64,000 nt of DNA. It comes from Pseudaquabacterium inlustre. GTDB lineage: Bacteria; Pseudomonadota; Gammaproteobacteria; Burkholderiales; Burkholderiaceae_C. Position 1 is the stretch's first letter; each line of letters begins with the position of its first letter. Under the pieces are notes generated by a model, which saw only the letters and a program-made list of their open reading frames with translations, ran no database searches and was not told the origin of the DNA. The stretch is taken from positions 248,001 through 312,000 of the forward strand of contig NZ_JBBUTH010000009.1 of NCBI RefSeq assembly GCF_038066595.1. The letters are read 5' to 3'. Below are positions 1 through 9,078 of this stretch, piece by piece. A program made the translations under genes and the position numbers.

Positions 1-884
<884 letters not shown>

Positions 885-1029
885 CGGGGTCGGGCTCCTG
901 ATTCAGGCGGTAAGGGCAGGGCGGTTGCGGCAAGGCGCGGGGCCATGCCGCAGGATGCGTGTCAGTCTAGACAGCCTGGCGCGCAATGTGCGTGCGCAAT
1001 CTGGGGGCCGAACACGCGGCGGCGCAATA

Positions 1030-1069
1030 AAATGCGAAGCAACCGACTAGGTGCAACACGAAATGCGAA
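1030..1069. promoter_or_regulatory. direct repeat AAATGCGAA x2 in the aminotransferase/lrp intergenic region
   Basis: AAATGCGAA occurs at 1030-1038 and again at 1061-1069, offset by 31 bp (three helical turns, same DNA face). The second copy includes the likely lrp start codon. Candidate Lrp binding sites controlling the divergent pair; inference from spacing and position only. Confidence 0.35.
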
Positions 1070-1548
1070 CAGACAGCCAGAAGCCGCAACTCGATGCGAT
1101 CGACCGCGAGATCCTGCGTGAGCTGCAGGCCGACGGCCGGCTGTCGAACGTGGACCTGGCAGAGCGTGTGCACCTGAGCCCTTCAGCCTGCCTGCGGCGC
1201 GTGAAGGCGCTGGAGGATGCGGGCGTGATCGACCGCTATGTGGCGCTGCTGAATGCCAAGGCCCTGGGCCAGCATGGCACCTGCTTTTCGATCATCAACC
1301 TGCAGACGATGAACGACAAGGTGCTGGGCGCCTTCGAGCAGGCCGTGCGCGACCACCCCGAGGTGCTGGACTGCTTCTACGTGGCCGGCAGCAACGACTA
1401 CCTGATCCGCTTCAGCTACCGCGATGCCGAGGACCTGGAGCGCTTCCACACCCAGGTGCTGATGCGCCTGCCGGGTGTGGAACGCTCGAACTCGATGCTG
1501 GTGCTGCGCACGGTCAAGCGCACCACGGCGCTGCCGCTGCAGGATTAG
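1063..1548 (+). CDS. Lrp/AsnC family transcriptional regulator
   Basis: 161-residue feast/famine regulator. An N-terminal winged HTH (about residues 10-65, with DREILRELQADGR and LSPSACLRRVKALEDAGVI) is followed by an AsnC/RAM ligand-binding domain (about 70-150, with VLDCFYVAGSNDYLI). The ATG at 1063 is preferred because it places the HTH at the usual distance from the N-terminus; an in-frame GTG lies at 1051. It is divergent from the aminotransferase gene with 178 bp between, a common arrangement in which the regulator senses the amino-acid substrate. The effector is unknown. Confidence 0.92.
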   Translation: MRTDSQKPQLDAIDREILRELQADGRLSNVDLAERVHLSPSACLRRVKALEDAGVIDRYVALLNAKALGQHGTCFSIINLQTMNDKVLGAFEQAVRDHPEVLDCFYVAGSNDYLIRFSYRDAEDLERFHTQVLMRLPGVERSNSMLVLRTVKRTTALPLQD

Positions 1549-1577
1549 GCCCACCGGCCGCGGCCGGCGGTGCTGCC

Positions 1578-2126
1578 TCAGGCCGCGCCAGTGGTCACGC
1601 GCTGGTCGCGGCTGGCGGCCTCGGCGGCCATGGCGCGCTTGGCCTCGGGGTAGATCAGCGACTCTTCCAGCGCGATGTGCTCGTGGTAGAGCGTGGTGAA
1701 CACGCCCACGCCATGGCGCAGCGCGTCCAGTTCGTACCAGCTGTAGCCCTCGGCCACGGCCTGCAGCTGCGGCGCCAGTTCCAGCCAGTCTTCTTCCAGC
1801 CAGCCGTGGTCCTGCTGCAGGCGCAGCACATGCTGGGTGAGCTGGGCGTCGCCCTTGCGGATCAGCACCGGGAAGATCAGCGCCTCCTCGTCGGCATGGT
1901 GCTGGCGCGCGGCGCCGGTGAAGAAGGCGCAGATGGCCTTGGCGCTCTTGCGCGCGATGGCATCGACGCCGTGGTTCTCCAGGTGATCGACCAGGTGCGT
2001 CAGGTCGACCAGCACGCCCATCATCTCGTGGTGGGTGCGGTCCAGCGCCTCCAGCGGGGGCAGGGGTGGGGGGGCGGTGCGGGCCGGTCTTGCGGCGCGG
2101 GCGGTACGTGCAGCCATGGGGTTCAC
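1578..2126 (-). CDS. hemerythrin-like HHE cation-binding domain protein
   Basis: 182-residue soluble protein. The four-helix hemerythrin-type domain carries the metal-ligand pattern expected for a di-iron centre: THHEMM, RQHHADEEALIFP, QDHGWLEED and YHEHIALEESLIYP. The first 25 residues are Ala/Pro/Arg-rich and probably disordered, so an internal start is possible. Such proteins bind O2, NO or iron in oxidative or nitrosative stress; the actual role here is not shown. It is divergent from aceA across about 400 bp. Confidence 0.88.
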   Translation of the reverse strand: MNPMAARTARAARPARTAPPPLPPLEALDRTHHEMMGVLVDLTHLVDHLENHGVDAIARKSAKAICAFFTGAARQHHADEEALIFPVLIRKGDAQLTQHVLRLQQDHGWLEEDWLELAPQLQAVAEGYSWYELDALRHGVGVFTTLYHEHIALEESLIYPEAKRAMAAEAASRDQRVTTGAA

Positions 2127-2305
2127 CTCGTCCTTGTGAGCTTGGGGTGAGGCCCATTCTTCGCCTGTGGGCTCTGCGGTTCTTGCGCCGCATCAATTCC
2201 GCCGCACGGCGCAACCATGACGGACCTCGGGGATGCGAGAAGCTCGGTTCATCGCGGCGCGTTCCGTTCTGGCTGCTGCGCTGCTTTCACATCAGGAAAA
2301 ATGTC

Positions 2306-2320
2306 TTTCGCAATGCGAAA
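2306..2320. promoter_or_regulatory. palindromic operator candidate upstream of aceA
   Basis: TTTCGCAATGCGAAA is a perfect inverted repeat (TTTCGCA/TGCGAAA) around a single central base, 210 bp before the aceA start. Glyoxylate-shunt genes are commonly regulated by acyl-CoA- or acetate-responsive factors binding such palindromes. The identity of the factor is not shown. Confidence 0.45.
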
Positions 2321-2433
2321 CCATGAGATGCTGCGCCGCAGCAGAGTTTTCCATTACGGAGAACTTGGTTTCGCCACATGGAACGTCGGGTCTAAGTCGT
2401 TGATTTTAATAAGAACAAATTTCACTCTTCTAT

Positions 2434-2447
2434 AAGACATAAGTCTT
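2434..2447. promoter_or_regulatory. AAGAC-N4-GTCTT inverted repeat upstream of aceA
   Basis: Short inverted repeat AAGAC ATAA GTCTT about 83 bp before the aceA start, inside the AT-rich part of the intergenic region. It could be a regulator site close to the core promoter, for example of GntR type. Only the symmetry and position support it. Confidence 0.3.
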
Positions 2448-2529
2448 CCAGTGAGTTCGCGTCAGCGGTACGCTAGAGCCCATCAAGAGTGCTTCCTCTC
2501 CCCTCTCATCCACCCCAAGGAGTTTCAGC

Positions 2530-3846
2530 ATGAGCAAGCTCACCCGCGAACAGCAGATCGCCGCCCTCGAAAAGGACTGGGCCGAAAACCCCCGCTGGAA
2601 GGGCGTGAAGCGTGGTTACAGCGCCGCTGACGTGGTGCGTCTGCGCGGCAGCCTGCAGCCCGAGTACACCTTCGCCCAGCGCGGCGCCGAGGTGCTGTGG
2701 AACAAGATCAACGGCGGCGCCAAGAAGGGCTACGTGAACGCCTTCGGCGCCATCACCGCCGGCCAGGCCATGCAGCAGGCCAAGGCCGGCCTGGAAGCCG
2801 TGTACCTGAGCGGCTGGCAAGTCGCCGCCGACGGCAACACCAGCGAAACCATGTACCCCGACCAGTCGCTGTACGCGTACGACTCGGTGCCCACCATGGT
2901 CCGCCGCATCAACAACACCTTCAAGCGCGCTGACGAGATCCAGTGGAGCCGCGGCATCGGCCCCGACCACAAGGAATTCATCGACTACTTCCTGCCCATC
3001 GTGGCCGATGCGGAAGCCGGCTTCGGTGGCGTGCTGAACGCCTTCGAGCTGATGAAGAACATGATCGCCGCGGGTGCCGCCGGCGTTCACTTCGAAGACC
3101 AGCTGGCCGCGGTGAAGAAGTGCGGCCACATGGGTGGCAAGGTGCTGGTGCCGACGCAAGAGGCTTGCGAGAAGCTGATCGCCGCGCGCTTCGCCGCTGA
3201 CGTGATGGGCGTGCCCACCATCGTGCTGGCCCGCACCGATGCCGAAGCCGCCAACCTGATCACCAGCGACCACGACGCCAACGACAAGCCCTTCCTGACC
3301 GGCGAGCGCACGCAGGAAGGCTTCTACCGCGTCAAGAACGGTCTGGAGCAGGCCATCAGCCGCGGCGTGGCCTACGCCCCCTACGCCGACCTGGTGTGGT
3401 GCGAAACCGGCACGCCCGACCTGGGCTTCGCCCGTGAGTTCGCGCAGGCCGTGCACGCCAAGAGCCCCGGCAAGCTGCTGAGCTACAACTGCTCGCCCAG
3501 CTTCAACTGGAAGAAGAACCTGGACGACAAGACCATCGCCAAGTTCCAGGACGAGCTCTCGGCGCTGGGCTACAAGTACCAGTTCATCACCCTGGCCGGC
3601 ATCCACATCAACTGGTACAACACGTTCCAGTTCGCCCACGCCTACGCCCGCGGCGAAGGCATGAAGCACTACACCGAAATGGTGCAAGAGCCCGAGTTCC
3701 GCGCCCGCGAAGCCGGCTACACCTTCGTGTCGCACCAGCAGGAAGTGGGCGCCGGTTACTTCGACGACGTGACCACCGTGATCCAGGGCGGCTCGTCCAG
3801 CGTCAAGGCGCTGACCGGCTCGACCGAGGAAGAACAGTTCCACTGA
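2530..3846 (+). CDS. aceA: isocitrate lyase
   Basis: 438 residues, normal for the short bacterial form. It splits isocitrate into glyoxylate and succinate, the first step of the glyoxylate shunt, letting the cell grow on acetate, fatty acids or other C2-yielding substrates. The signature KKCGHM is present at residues 196-201 with catalytic C198. Other family blocks seen are SGWQVAADGN, WCETGTPDL and LLSYNCSPSFNWKKN. AAGGAG precedes the ATG at a good distance. It is monocistronic, bounded by a long regulatory region and a strong terminator. No malate synthase gene lies in the window. Confidence 0.98.
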   Translation: MSKLTREQQIAALEKDWAENPRWKGVKRGYSAADVVRLRGSLQPEYTFAQRGAEVLWNKINGGAKKGYVNAFGAITAGQAMQQAKAGLEAVYLSGWQVAADGNTSETMYPDQSLYAYDSVPTMVRRINNTFKRADEIQWSRGIGPDHKEFIDYFLPIVADAEAGFGGVLNAFELMKNMIAAGAAGVHFEDQLAAVKKCGHMGGKVLVPTQEACEKLIAARFAADVMGVPTIVLARTDAEAANLITSDHDANDKPFLTGERTQEGFYRVKNGLEQAISRGVAYAPYADLVWCETGTPDLGFAREFAQAVHAKSPGKLLSYNCSPSFNWKKNLDDKTIAKFQDELSALGYKYQFITLAGIHINWYNTFQFAHAYARGEGMKHYTEMVQEPEFRAREAGYTFVSHQQEVGAGYFDDVTTVIQGGSSSVKALTGSTEEEQFH

Positions 3847-3940
3847 TCCACCCCCGCCAGCCGCTGCGCAGGCAGTGGCTGGCCGCGTGAACCGCTAGAG
3901 AGAGAGAACGTGGCCCGGCTACCCCGGGTCGCGGTTGACA

Positions 3941-3966
3941 GGCCCGGCACATGCCGGGCCTTTTTT
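3941..3966 (+). terminator. rho-independent terminator of aceA
   Basis: GGCCCGGCAC ATGCCGGGCC folds into a 9-bp GC stem with a 2-nt core and is followed directly by TTTTTT. It lies about 95 bp after the aceA stop and before the convergent ABC permease gene. Clear intrinsic terminator for plus-strand transcripts. Confidence 0.92.
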
Positions 3967-3989
3967 GTGGCCGGTCGGTCCTCGCGCGC

Positions 3990-4985
3990 TCAATGCACGC
4001 GGCGGCGCCACACCAGCAGCGCAAAGCCTGCGGCCGCCACGGCCAGGGCCGCCACGAAGGCGGGCGAGGCCAGTGCAGACAGCGCGGACGCTGCATCGCG
4101 CGCTGCCCAGGCCGGCAGGCCGAGCAGCCATTCGGCCACGTCGTCGTGGCCATTCAGGCGAACCTGCTCGACCGAGGGCACCGCCTGCACCGCACGGACG
4201 GCCTCGTGCAGCAGACGCTCCAGCGCCGGACGAACCACAGCCTGCGGCAGGCGCGGATCCAACCACTCCACTCCGGCCAGTGCGGCCGCGGCCACCACCG
4301 GCAAGCCCCAGCGCTTGAGCCACGCTGACGCGGCCATGGTCAGCAGCAGCAGCGGCGACAACCACAGCAGCGCCAACAACAGTCCCCATGCGCCACGCAT
4401 CACCAGGGCAGCCAACCCGGCCAGCAGGCTGGGCCAGGGCAAGGTGAGCCAGGCCGCCAGGCCATGGTTGCTGATCACGGTCACCAGGCCCACCAGATGC
4501 GAGCCCAGCGCACCCACGGCCAGCGCCAACCAGGGCAGCAGCAGCAGGTGCACCAGCAACGTGGCTGCAATGCTCTGGCTGTGCGAGGTGGGCAGGGATC
4601 GCCAGAACTCGATCGATCGGTCCTGCACATCGCGCCGCGCCAGGCCGGGCATTTGGAAGCCGATGGCCAGCAGGGCCAGCACCACCGTGGCCAGCGTCAC
4701 GCCAACATTCAGCAGCATCACCTGCGCCAAGGCCGGCAGCTGGGTCATGGATCCCACCACCGCCGTGCCGTCGCCGCGCTTTATCTGCACATCGATCAGG
4801 CCCTTGTCGTACAGCGCCAGCACCAGCAACAGCACGGTAGGCGCCAGCAGCAGCACCCACCAGCCAATGCGGTGCTGCAGCCACTCACGCCGCATCAGCG
4901 TGAGAAAGCGCTGCGTGCGCGACGGGCCGTGCGCGGGCAAGGCGGCGGGGCCGGCCGGGCCGACGGGAAGCGTGGAGGCGGTCAT
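3990..4985 (-). CDS. ABC-2 type transporter permease
   Basis: 331-residue integral membrane protein with several hydrophobic segments, including about residues 43-62, 95-125, 150-180, 215-245 and near the C-terminus, which ends in basic residues. The N-terminal stretch before FLTLMRREW is cytoplasmic. It follows the ATPase gene by 23 bp in a three-gene operon with a YtrA-type regulator, so it is the membrane partner of that ATPase. Such GntR-ABC sets export antibiotics, peptides or lipids, or respond to envelope stress; the substrate cannot be read from sequence. Confidence 0.85.
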   Translation of the reverse strand: MTASTLPVGPAGPAALPAHGPSRTQRFLTLMRREWLQHRIGWWVLLLAPTVLLLVLALYDKGLIDVQIKRGDGTAVVGSMTQLPALAQVMLLNVGVTLATVVLALLAIGFQMPGLARRDVQDRSIEFWRSLPTSHSQSIAATLLVHLLLLPWLALAVGALGSHLVGLVTVISNHGLAAWLTLPWPSLLAGLAALVMRGAWGLLLALLWLSPLLLLTMAASAWLKRWGLPVVAAAALAGVEWLDPRLPQAVVRPALERLLHEAVRAVQAVPSVEQVRLNGHDDVAEWLLGLPAWAARDAASALSALASPAFVAALAVAAAGFALLVWRRRVH

Positions 4986-5008
4986 GGCATCGTTCTCCTG
5001 CAGCGCGC

Positions 5009-5908
5009 TCACAGGCCGCTGCGGCGGTTGATCTCGGGCTGGCGCGTCAGCGCCACAAACAGGTCCACCAGGCTGGGCCGCAGGCGCTGGCCCAGGGCCT
5101 GCACCTCGGGCGGCGGCGCGCCGTCGAACAGTGCCGCCTGGCCGCCGGCCGCGCCCGGCGCGCGATAGCGCAGCAGCGGGTGCGCGGCGGCCATGGCCTC
5201 GGCGGCGGCCGGGTCGTGGCCCAGCGCGACGAAGCGGCGGTCGATGTCCTCCAGGCTGATGGACAGCACCAGCTTGCCCTCGTTGAGCATCAGCACATCG
5301 GACAGCAGGGTCTCGATCTCCTCGACCTGGTGGGTGCTGATCAGCACGCTGCGCTCGCCGTCGCACCACTCGTCCAGCAGCATCTCGTAGAAGGCCTTGC
5401 GCGACAGCACATCGAGGCCCAGCGTCGGCTCGTCCAGGATCATCAGCCGCGCGTCGATGGCGGCGATCAGCGCCAGGTGCACCTGCACCACCATGCCGCG
5501 CGACAGGGCCTTGACCTTGTCGTCCAGGCCCACGCTGGTGCGCCGCAGCAGCGTGCGGGCCCGCTCGGCCGAAAAGCGCGGGTGCAGGCCGGCCATCAGC
5601 GTGACCAGCTCGCGCACCCGGGCCCAGCGCGGCAGGATGGCCACGTCGGGGATGTAGCTCAGCTGCTCGAGCAGGGCCACGCGGTCGCGGCAGGGGTCCA
5701 GGCCCAGCACCGAGAGTTCGCCCTGGGCGGCGGCCAGGCCCACCAGGGCCTTCATCAGCGTGGTCTTGCCAGCGCCGTTGTGGCCCAGCAGGCCCACCAC
5801 GCGGCCGGGCGGGATCTCGAAACTCACGTCGTCGAGCGCACGCTTGGGCGTGCGGCCCGCCCGGCCGTAGTCCAGCGTCAGGCCGCGGGCGCGGATCAGG
5901 GGTTCCAT
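5009..5908 (-). CDS. ABC transporter ATP-binding protein
   Basis: 299-residue nucleotide-binding subunit. Walker A is GHNGAGKTTLMK near residue 42, and Walker B LMILDEPTLGLD precedes the H-loop STHQVEE. The signature segment (LSRGMVVQVHLALIAAI) departs from the canonical LSGGQ, as it does in YtrB/CcmA-type ABC-2 ATPases. The C-terminal 80 residues form the extra domain common in drug or lipid exporters. It lies 4 bp after the GntR gene and 23 bp before the permease gene, so co-expression is likely. Confidence 0.9.
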   Translation of the reverse strand: MEPLIRARGLTLDYGRAGRTPKRALDDVSFEIPPGRVVGLLGHNGAGKTTLMKALVGLAAAQGELSVLGLDPCRDRVALLEQLSYIPDVAILPRWARVRELVTLMAGLHPRFSAERARTLLRRTSVGLDDKVKALSRGMVVQVHLALIAAIDARLMILDEPTLGLDVLSRKAFYEMLLDEWCDGERSVLISTHQVEEIETLLSDVLMLNEGKLVLSISLEDIDRRFVALGHDPAAAEAMAAAHPLLRYRAPGAAGGQAALFDGAPPPEVQALGQRLRPSLVDLFVALTRQPEINRRSGL

Positions 5909-5912
5909 GCGT

Positions 5913-6263
5913 TCATTCCTCCCAGGTCAGATCGGTGGCCGCGATGTCCAGCCGGCGCAGGCGCTCGCGCAGCTGCGGCCATTCGTCGTGCAGAAAGCGC
6001 TCGCGTTCAGTGCGGCGGAGGTGCAGGCGGGCGCCGGGCCGCACATACAGGCCCAGGCCGCGGCGGTTTTCCAGCAGGCCGGCGTCGCCAAGGGCGGCCA
6101 GCGCCCGGCTGACGGTCAGCGGGTTCAGCAGGTACTGGCCCGACAGCGCGCGCACCGAGGGCATGGCGTCGCCCTCGGCGATGTCGCCATCGAGCAGGCG
6201 CGCGGCCAAGCGGTCGGCCAGCTGCTGGTAGATGGGTGCGCGGTGATCCCAGTGGGGCTGCAT
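5913..6263 (-). CDS. GntR family regulator, YtrA subfamily
   Basis: 116-residue DNA-binding protein. An N-terminal winged HTH (APIYQQLADRLAARLLDGDI, then PSVRALSGQYLLNPLTVSRALAALGDAGLLE and GLGLYV) is followed by only a short helical tail, which is the YtrA layout. The ATG at 6263 is chosen because MQPHWDHRAPIYQQ matches family N-termini; an upstream in-frame start at 6302 would add 13 unlikely residues. It is the first gene of the GntR-ATPase-permease operon and probably autorepresses it through the repeat just upstream. Confidence 0.88.
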   Translation of the reverse strand: MQPHWDHRAPIYQQLADRLAARLLDGDIAEGDAMPSVRALSGQYLLNPLTVSRALAALGDAGLLENRRGLGLYVRPGARLHLRRTERERFLHDEWPQLRERLRRLDIAATDLTWEE

Positions 6264-6281
6264 GGTGCCGGGTCTCCGTCG

Positions 6282-6305
6282 GGTGTGTTGCTGAGGTAGC
6301 ACACC
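6282..6305. promoter_or_regulatory. GGTGTG-N12-CACACC operator candidate of the GntR-ABC operon
   Basis: Inverted repeat GGTGTG (6282-6287) and CACACC (6300-6305), placed 19-42 bp before the GntR start codon. YtrA-type regulators usually bind such symmetric sites in their own promoter; binding here is inference. Confidence 0.4.
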
Positions 6306-6354
6306 ATAACGACGGGGCCGGCGCGCGGCGAGCGCGCTGCGACAGACTGCAGCG

Positions 6355-6377
6355 GCGGGCGACAGGGCGTCGCCCGC
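6355..6377 (-). terminator. hairpin after the alcohol dehydrogenase gene
   Basis: GCGGGCGAC and GTCGCCCGC form a perfect 9-bp stem with a 5-nt loop, about 30 bp past the stop of the minus-strand dehydrogenase gene. There is no U tract, so it may be a rho-assisted terminator or 3' stabilising hairpin rather than a classical intrinsic terminator. Confidence 0.4.
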
Positions 6378-6407
6378 GCTTGGTGGCGCTCGGTGGCGCT
6401 CAGCGCA

Positions 6408-7556
6408 TCACATCGACGCGGCGAGCATCGCGCGGTAGTCGTCGCGGGTGGCGATGCGCGGGTTGGTCTTGTGGCAGTGGTCGGCCATGGCGCCGTCGAT
6501 CACGCGCTCGAACAGGTCTTCGGTCACGCCCATCGCGCGCAGGCCGCTGGGCAGGCCCAGGCGGGCGTTGAGCGCACGGATGGCCTCGGCCACCTCGGTG
6601 CCCAGGCTGTCGCAGCCGGGCAGGCCGATGGCGTGGGCGATGCGCTGCAGCCGGCGGTCGCGCTGCATGCTCTCGGCCGCGGCGTTGAACATCACCACCG
6701 CCGGCAGGAACATGGCGTTCAGCGTGCCGTGGTGCAGGCGCGGGTTCACGCCGCCCAGGCTGTGGCTCAAGCTGTGCACGCAGCCCAGGCCCTTCTGGAA
6801 CGCCATCGCGCCCTGCATGCTGGCGCTCATCATCTGCCAGCGCGCCTCGCGGTCCTGGCCGTCGCGGGTGGCGCGCTCGATGTGCGCCCAGCCGCGGGTC
6901 AGACCATCGAGCGCAATGCCGTCGGCCGGCGGGTTGACGGCCGGGGCCATGAAGGTCTCCAGGCAGTGCGCGATCGCGTCCATGCCGGTGGCCGCAGTCA
7001 GCACCGGCGGCAGGCCCAGGGTCAGCTCGGGGTCGAGGATGGCGGCCTTGGGCATCAGGTGCCAGCTGTGGAAGCCCAGCTTGCGGCCGTCGTCGACGAT
7101 GACGATGGCGCCGCGCGCCACCTCGCTGCCGGTGCCGGCGGTGGTGGGCACGGCGATCAGCGGCGCCACGGCCTCGCTGATCTTCGGGCTGCCGCCTTCG
7201 ATGGTGGCGTAGGTCTTCAGCTCGCCCGGATGGGTGGCGAGGATGGCCACGCCCTTGGCCAGATCGATGCTGGAGCCACCGCCCACGGCGATCAGGCTGT
7301 CGCAGCCGTGGGCCTTGTACACCTCGACCGCCGCGCGCACGGCCGCCTCGGTGGGGTTGCTGGGCGTCTGGTCGAACACCGCATGCGGCACGCCGCCCAG
7401 CGCGGCCAGCGCCAGATCCAGCACACCGGCGGCGCGCACGCCGGCATCGGTGACGACCAGCGGCTTCTTCATGCCGATGCGCTGGCATTCCTCGGGCAGC
7501 AGGCGCACCGCGCCATGGTCGATCTCGATCTGGGTCAGGTACAGGATGCGGGCCAC
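6408..7556 (-). CDS. iron-containing (group III) alcohol dehydrogenase
   Basis: 382 residues, normal family length. The N-terminal NAD(P)-binding half carries GGGSSIDLAKG. The helical metal-binding half has the ligand positions GMDAIAHCLETF (Asp and His), VHSLSHSLGG (His) and RLHHGTLNAMF (His). It oxidises or reduces an alcohol/aldehyde pair; the substrate is unknown. A GTG start at 7556 is selected because GGAG lies 7 nt upstream and the protein then begins ARILYLTQIEID. Longer in-frame extensions look like shadow sequence. Apparently single-gene unit. Confidence 0.9.
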   Translation of the reverse strand: MARILYLTQIEIDHGAVRLLPEECQRIGMKKPLVVTDAGVRAAGVLDLALAALGGVPHAVFDQTPSNPTEAAVRAAVEVYKAHGCDSLIAVGGGSSIDLAKGVAILATHPGELKTYATIEGGSPKISEAVAPLIAVPTTAGTGSEVARGAIVIVDDGRKLGFHSWHLMPKAAILDPELTLGLPPVLTAATGMDAIAHCLETFMAPAVNPPADGIALDGLTRGWAHIERATRDGQDREARWQMMSASMQGAMAFQKGLGCVHSLSHSLGGVNPRLHHGTLNAMFLPAVVMFNAAAESMQRDRRLQRIAHAIGLPGCDSLGTEVAEAIRALNARLGLPSGLRAMGVTEDLFERVIDGAMADHCHKTNPRIATRDDYRAMLAASM

Positions 7557-7659
7557 GGGCGCACTCCAACAGGCGTCAACAGGGGACGCCGAGTATGCCC
7601 ATGGCCGCGTCGCGCAGGCGTCATGCGCGCGACGCCCGGCGCGCAGCCGGGGGGGCCGC

Positions 7660-8007
7660 TCAGCGCAGCCGGCCGATGTAGCGCTGCGCCAGCGTGTCGC
7701 GCGATGTGACCGCCGTGGCCGGCGCGCGAGCCGGCGCCGGCTCGGCGGCGGGCCGGCGCAGCAGCGGGGCCAGCGCCAGCTCGAGCTTGCGCGCGCACTC
7801 CTGCACATCGACATGGCCGCAATCGCGCGCCAGCGCCAGGATCTCCCGGGCGTAGGTGGCGTCACGCGTCAGCCATTCGACATCGGTCACGCGCCCCACC
7901 CGGCGGCGCAATGCCACATGCAGGTGCGCGGCCAGGCCCAGGCGCTCGCTTTCGAGCATCGGGCGGGTGTCGGGATCGGGACGCAGGGTGGTCAGGGACA
8001 TCGGCAT
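7660..8007 (-). CDS. conserved hypothetical protein (about 115 aa)
   Basis: Predicted mostly helical soluble protein: a core of about 75 residues (LGLAAHLHVALRRRVGRVTD, then YAREILALARDCG) and an Ala/Pro/Arg-rich linker before a C-terminal DTLAQRYIGRLR. The style resembles short uncharacterised proteins I recall from Burkholderiales, but no function can be given. Two in-frame starts, 8007 and 8001, are equivalent; no clear ribosome site is seen. It is divergent from the esterase gene, about 105 bp away. Confidence 0.6.
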   Translation of the reverse strand: MPMSLTTLRPDPDTRPMLESERLGLAAHLHVALRRRVGRVTDVEWLTRDATYAREILALARDCGHVDVQECARKLELALAPLLRRPAAEPAPARAPATAVTSRDTLAQRYIGRLR

Positions 8008-8112
8008 GCGGCAGATCGGTTCGGGTGGCGCGGCGGCGTGCAAGAACCAGGCCCAGGCCGGCCAGGCCGCGGGCGGTATGCTCGACCGTCCTCCGCCACC
8101 CTCCCGATCCCG

Positions 8113-9078
8113 GTGACCACCCGTTTGCTGACGCCGGCCATGGCCGGCCTGCTGGAGCGCATCCAGCGCGCCCAGCGCGTGCCCTTCCATGCCATGACAC
8201 CCGCCGAGGCGCGTGCCACCTACCTGAAGGCCGCCGAGGTGCTGGAGCCGCCGCGCCCGGTGCTGCCCTGGGTGCAGGACCTGCACCTGCCCGCCGCCGA
8301 CGGCACGCCACTGCCGGCCCGGCTGTACGGCCCGGTGGAACCCGGCCACGCCGGCCACCTGCCGGTGCTGCTGTACCTGCACGGCGGGGGCTTCTGCATC
8401 GGCGGGCCGGACACGCACGACAACCTGTGCCGGCAGTTGGCCGCACGCAGCGGCGGCGCGGTGCTGGCGCTCGACTACCGGCTGGCGCCCGAGCACCCGT
8501 TTCCCACCGCGGTGGACGATGCCTGGGCCGCGCTGCGCTGGCTGGCCAGCGAGCAGGCACGCCGCCTGGGGCTGGACAGCGAGCGCATCGCGGTGGGCGG
8601 CGATTCGGCGGGCGGCACGCTGGCCGCAGTGACGGCCATCCATGCGCGCGACATTGGCATCCCGGTGGCGCTGCAGCTGCTGATCACGCCCGGCACCACG
8701 GCGCATGCCGACACGGCCTCGCACCACCTGTTCGCCAACGGCTTTTTGCTCGACGCGGCCAACATCGCCTGGTTCTTCGACCACTACATCCCGCACCAGC
8801 ATCGGCGCGACTGGCGCTTCGCGCCGCTGGAGGCCAGCGACGTGGACGGCGTGGCGCCGGCCTGCGTGATCCTGGCCGAATGCGACCCGCTGGTGGACGA
8901 GGGCATCGCCTATGCCGACAAGCTGCGTGCGGCCGGCGTGGCGGTGGATCTGGAGATCTACCGCGGCGTGGTGCACGACTTCATCAAGATGGGCCGCGCG
9001 CTGAAGGAGGCGGGCGCTGCGCAGCAGCTGGCTGCCGACGCCTTGAAGAAAGCCTGGAACCTGGAGACAAGCGCATGA
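8113..9078 (+). CDS. alpha/beta hydrolase, hormone-sensitive-lipase type esterase
   Basis: 321-residue cytoplasmic carboxylesterase of the HSL family. The oxyanion-hole motif HGGG is at 90-93. The nucleophile S165 lies in GGDSAGG, with acid D258 (ECDPLVDEG) and H288 (GVVHDF), a complete triad. A short lid-like N-terminal helix region precedes the core. The GTG at 8113 is chosen as start; an ATG nine codons on (MAGLLERI) is the alternative. Its stop overlaps the start of the next gene (ATGA), so the two are translationally coupled. Natural ester not known. Confidence 0.9.
   Translation: MTTRLLTPAMAGLLERIQRAQRVPFHAMTPAEARATYLKAAEVLEPPRPVLPWVQDLHLPAADGTPLPARLYGPVEPGHAGHLPVLLYLHGGGFCIGGPDTHDNLCRQLAARSGGAVLALDYRLAPEHPFPTAVDDAWAALRWLASEQARRLGLDSERIAVGGDSAGGTLAAVTAIHARDIGIPVALQLLITPGTTAHADTASHHLFANGFLLDAANIAWFFDHYIPHQHRRDWRFAPLEASDVDGVAPACVILAECDPLVDEGIAYADKLRAAGVAVDLEIYRGVVHDFIKMGRALKEAGAAQQLAADALKKAWNLETSA

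Larger units (their letters stand above)
2127..2529. other. intergenic control region between hemerythrin gene and aceA
   Basis: No coding sequence supported. This is the most AT-rich stretch in the window, especially about 2395-2450. It contains a 15-bp palindrome at 2306-2320, a TGCTGC-GCC-GCAGCA hairpin (2329-2343) followed closely by TTTT, an AAGAC-N4-GTCTT repeat at 2434-2447, and the aceA ribosome site AAGGAG at 2517-2522. No convincing -35/-10 pair could be fixed by eye. Confidence 0.6.

Noticed and set aside
2506..3843. 445-codon minus-strand open frame over aceA
   Set aside because: Exact antisense of isocitrate lyase, with His/Val/Gly-rich translation typical of a shadow frame; aceA motifs are unambiguous.
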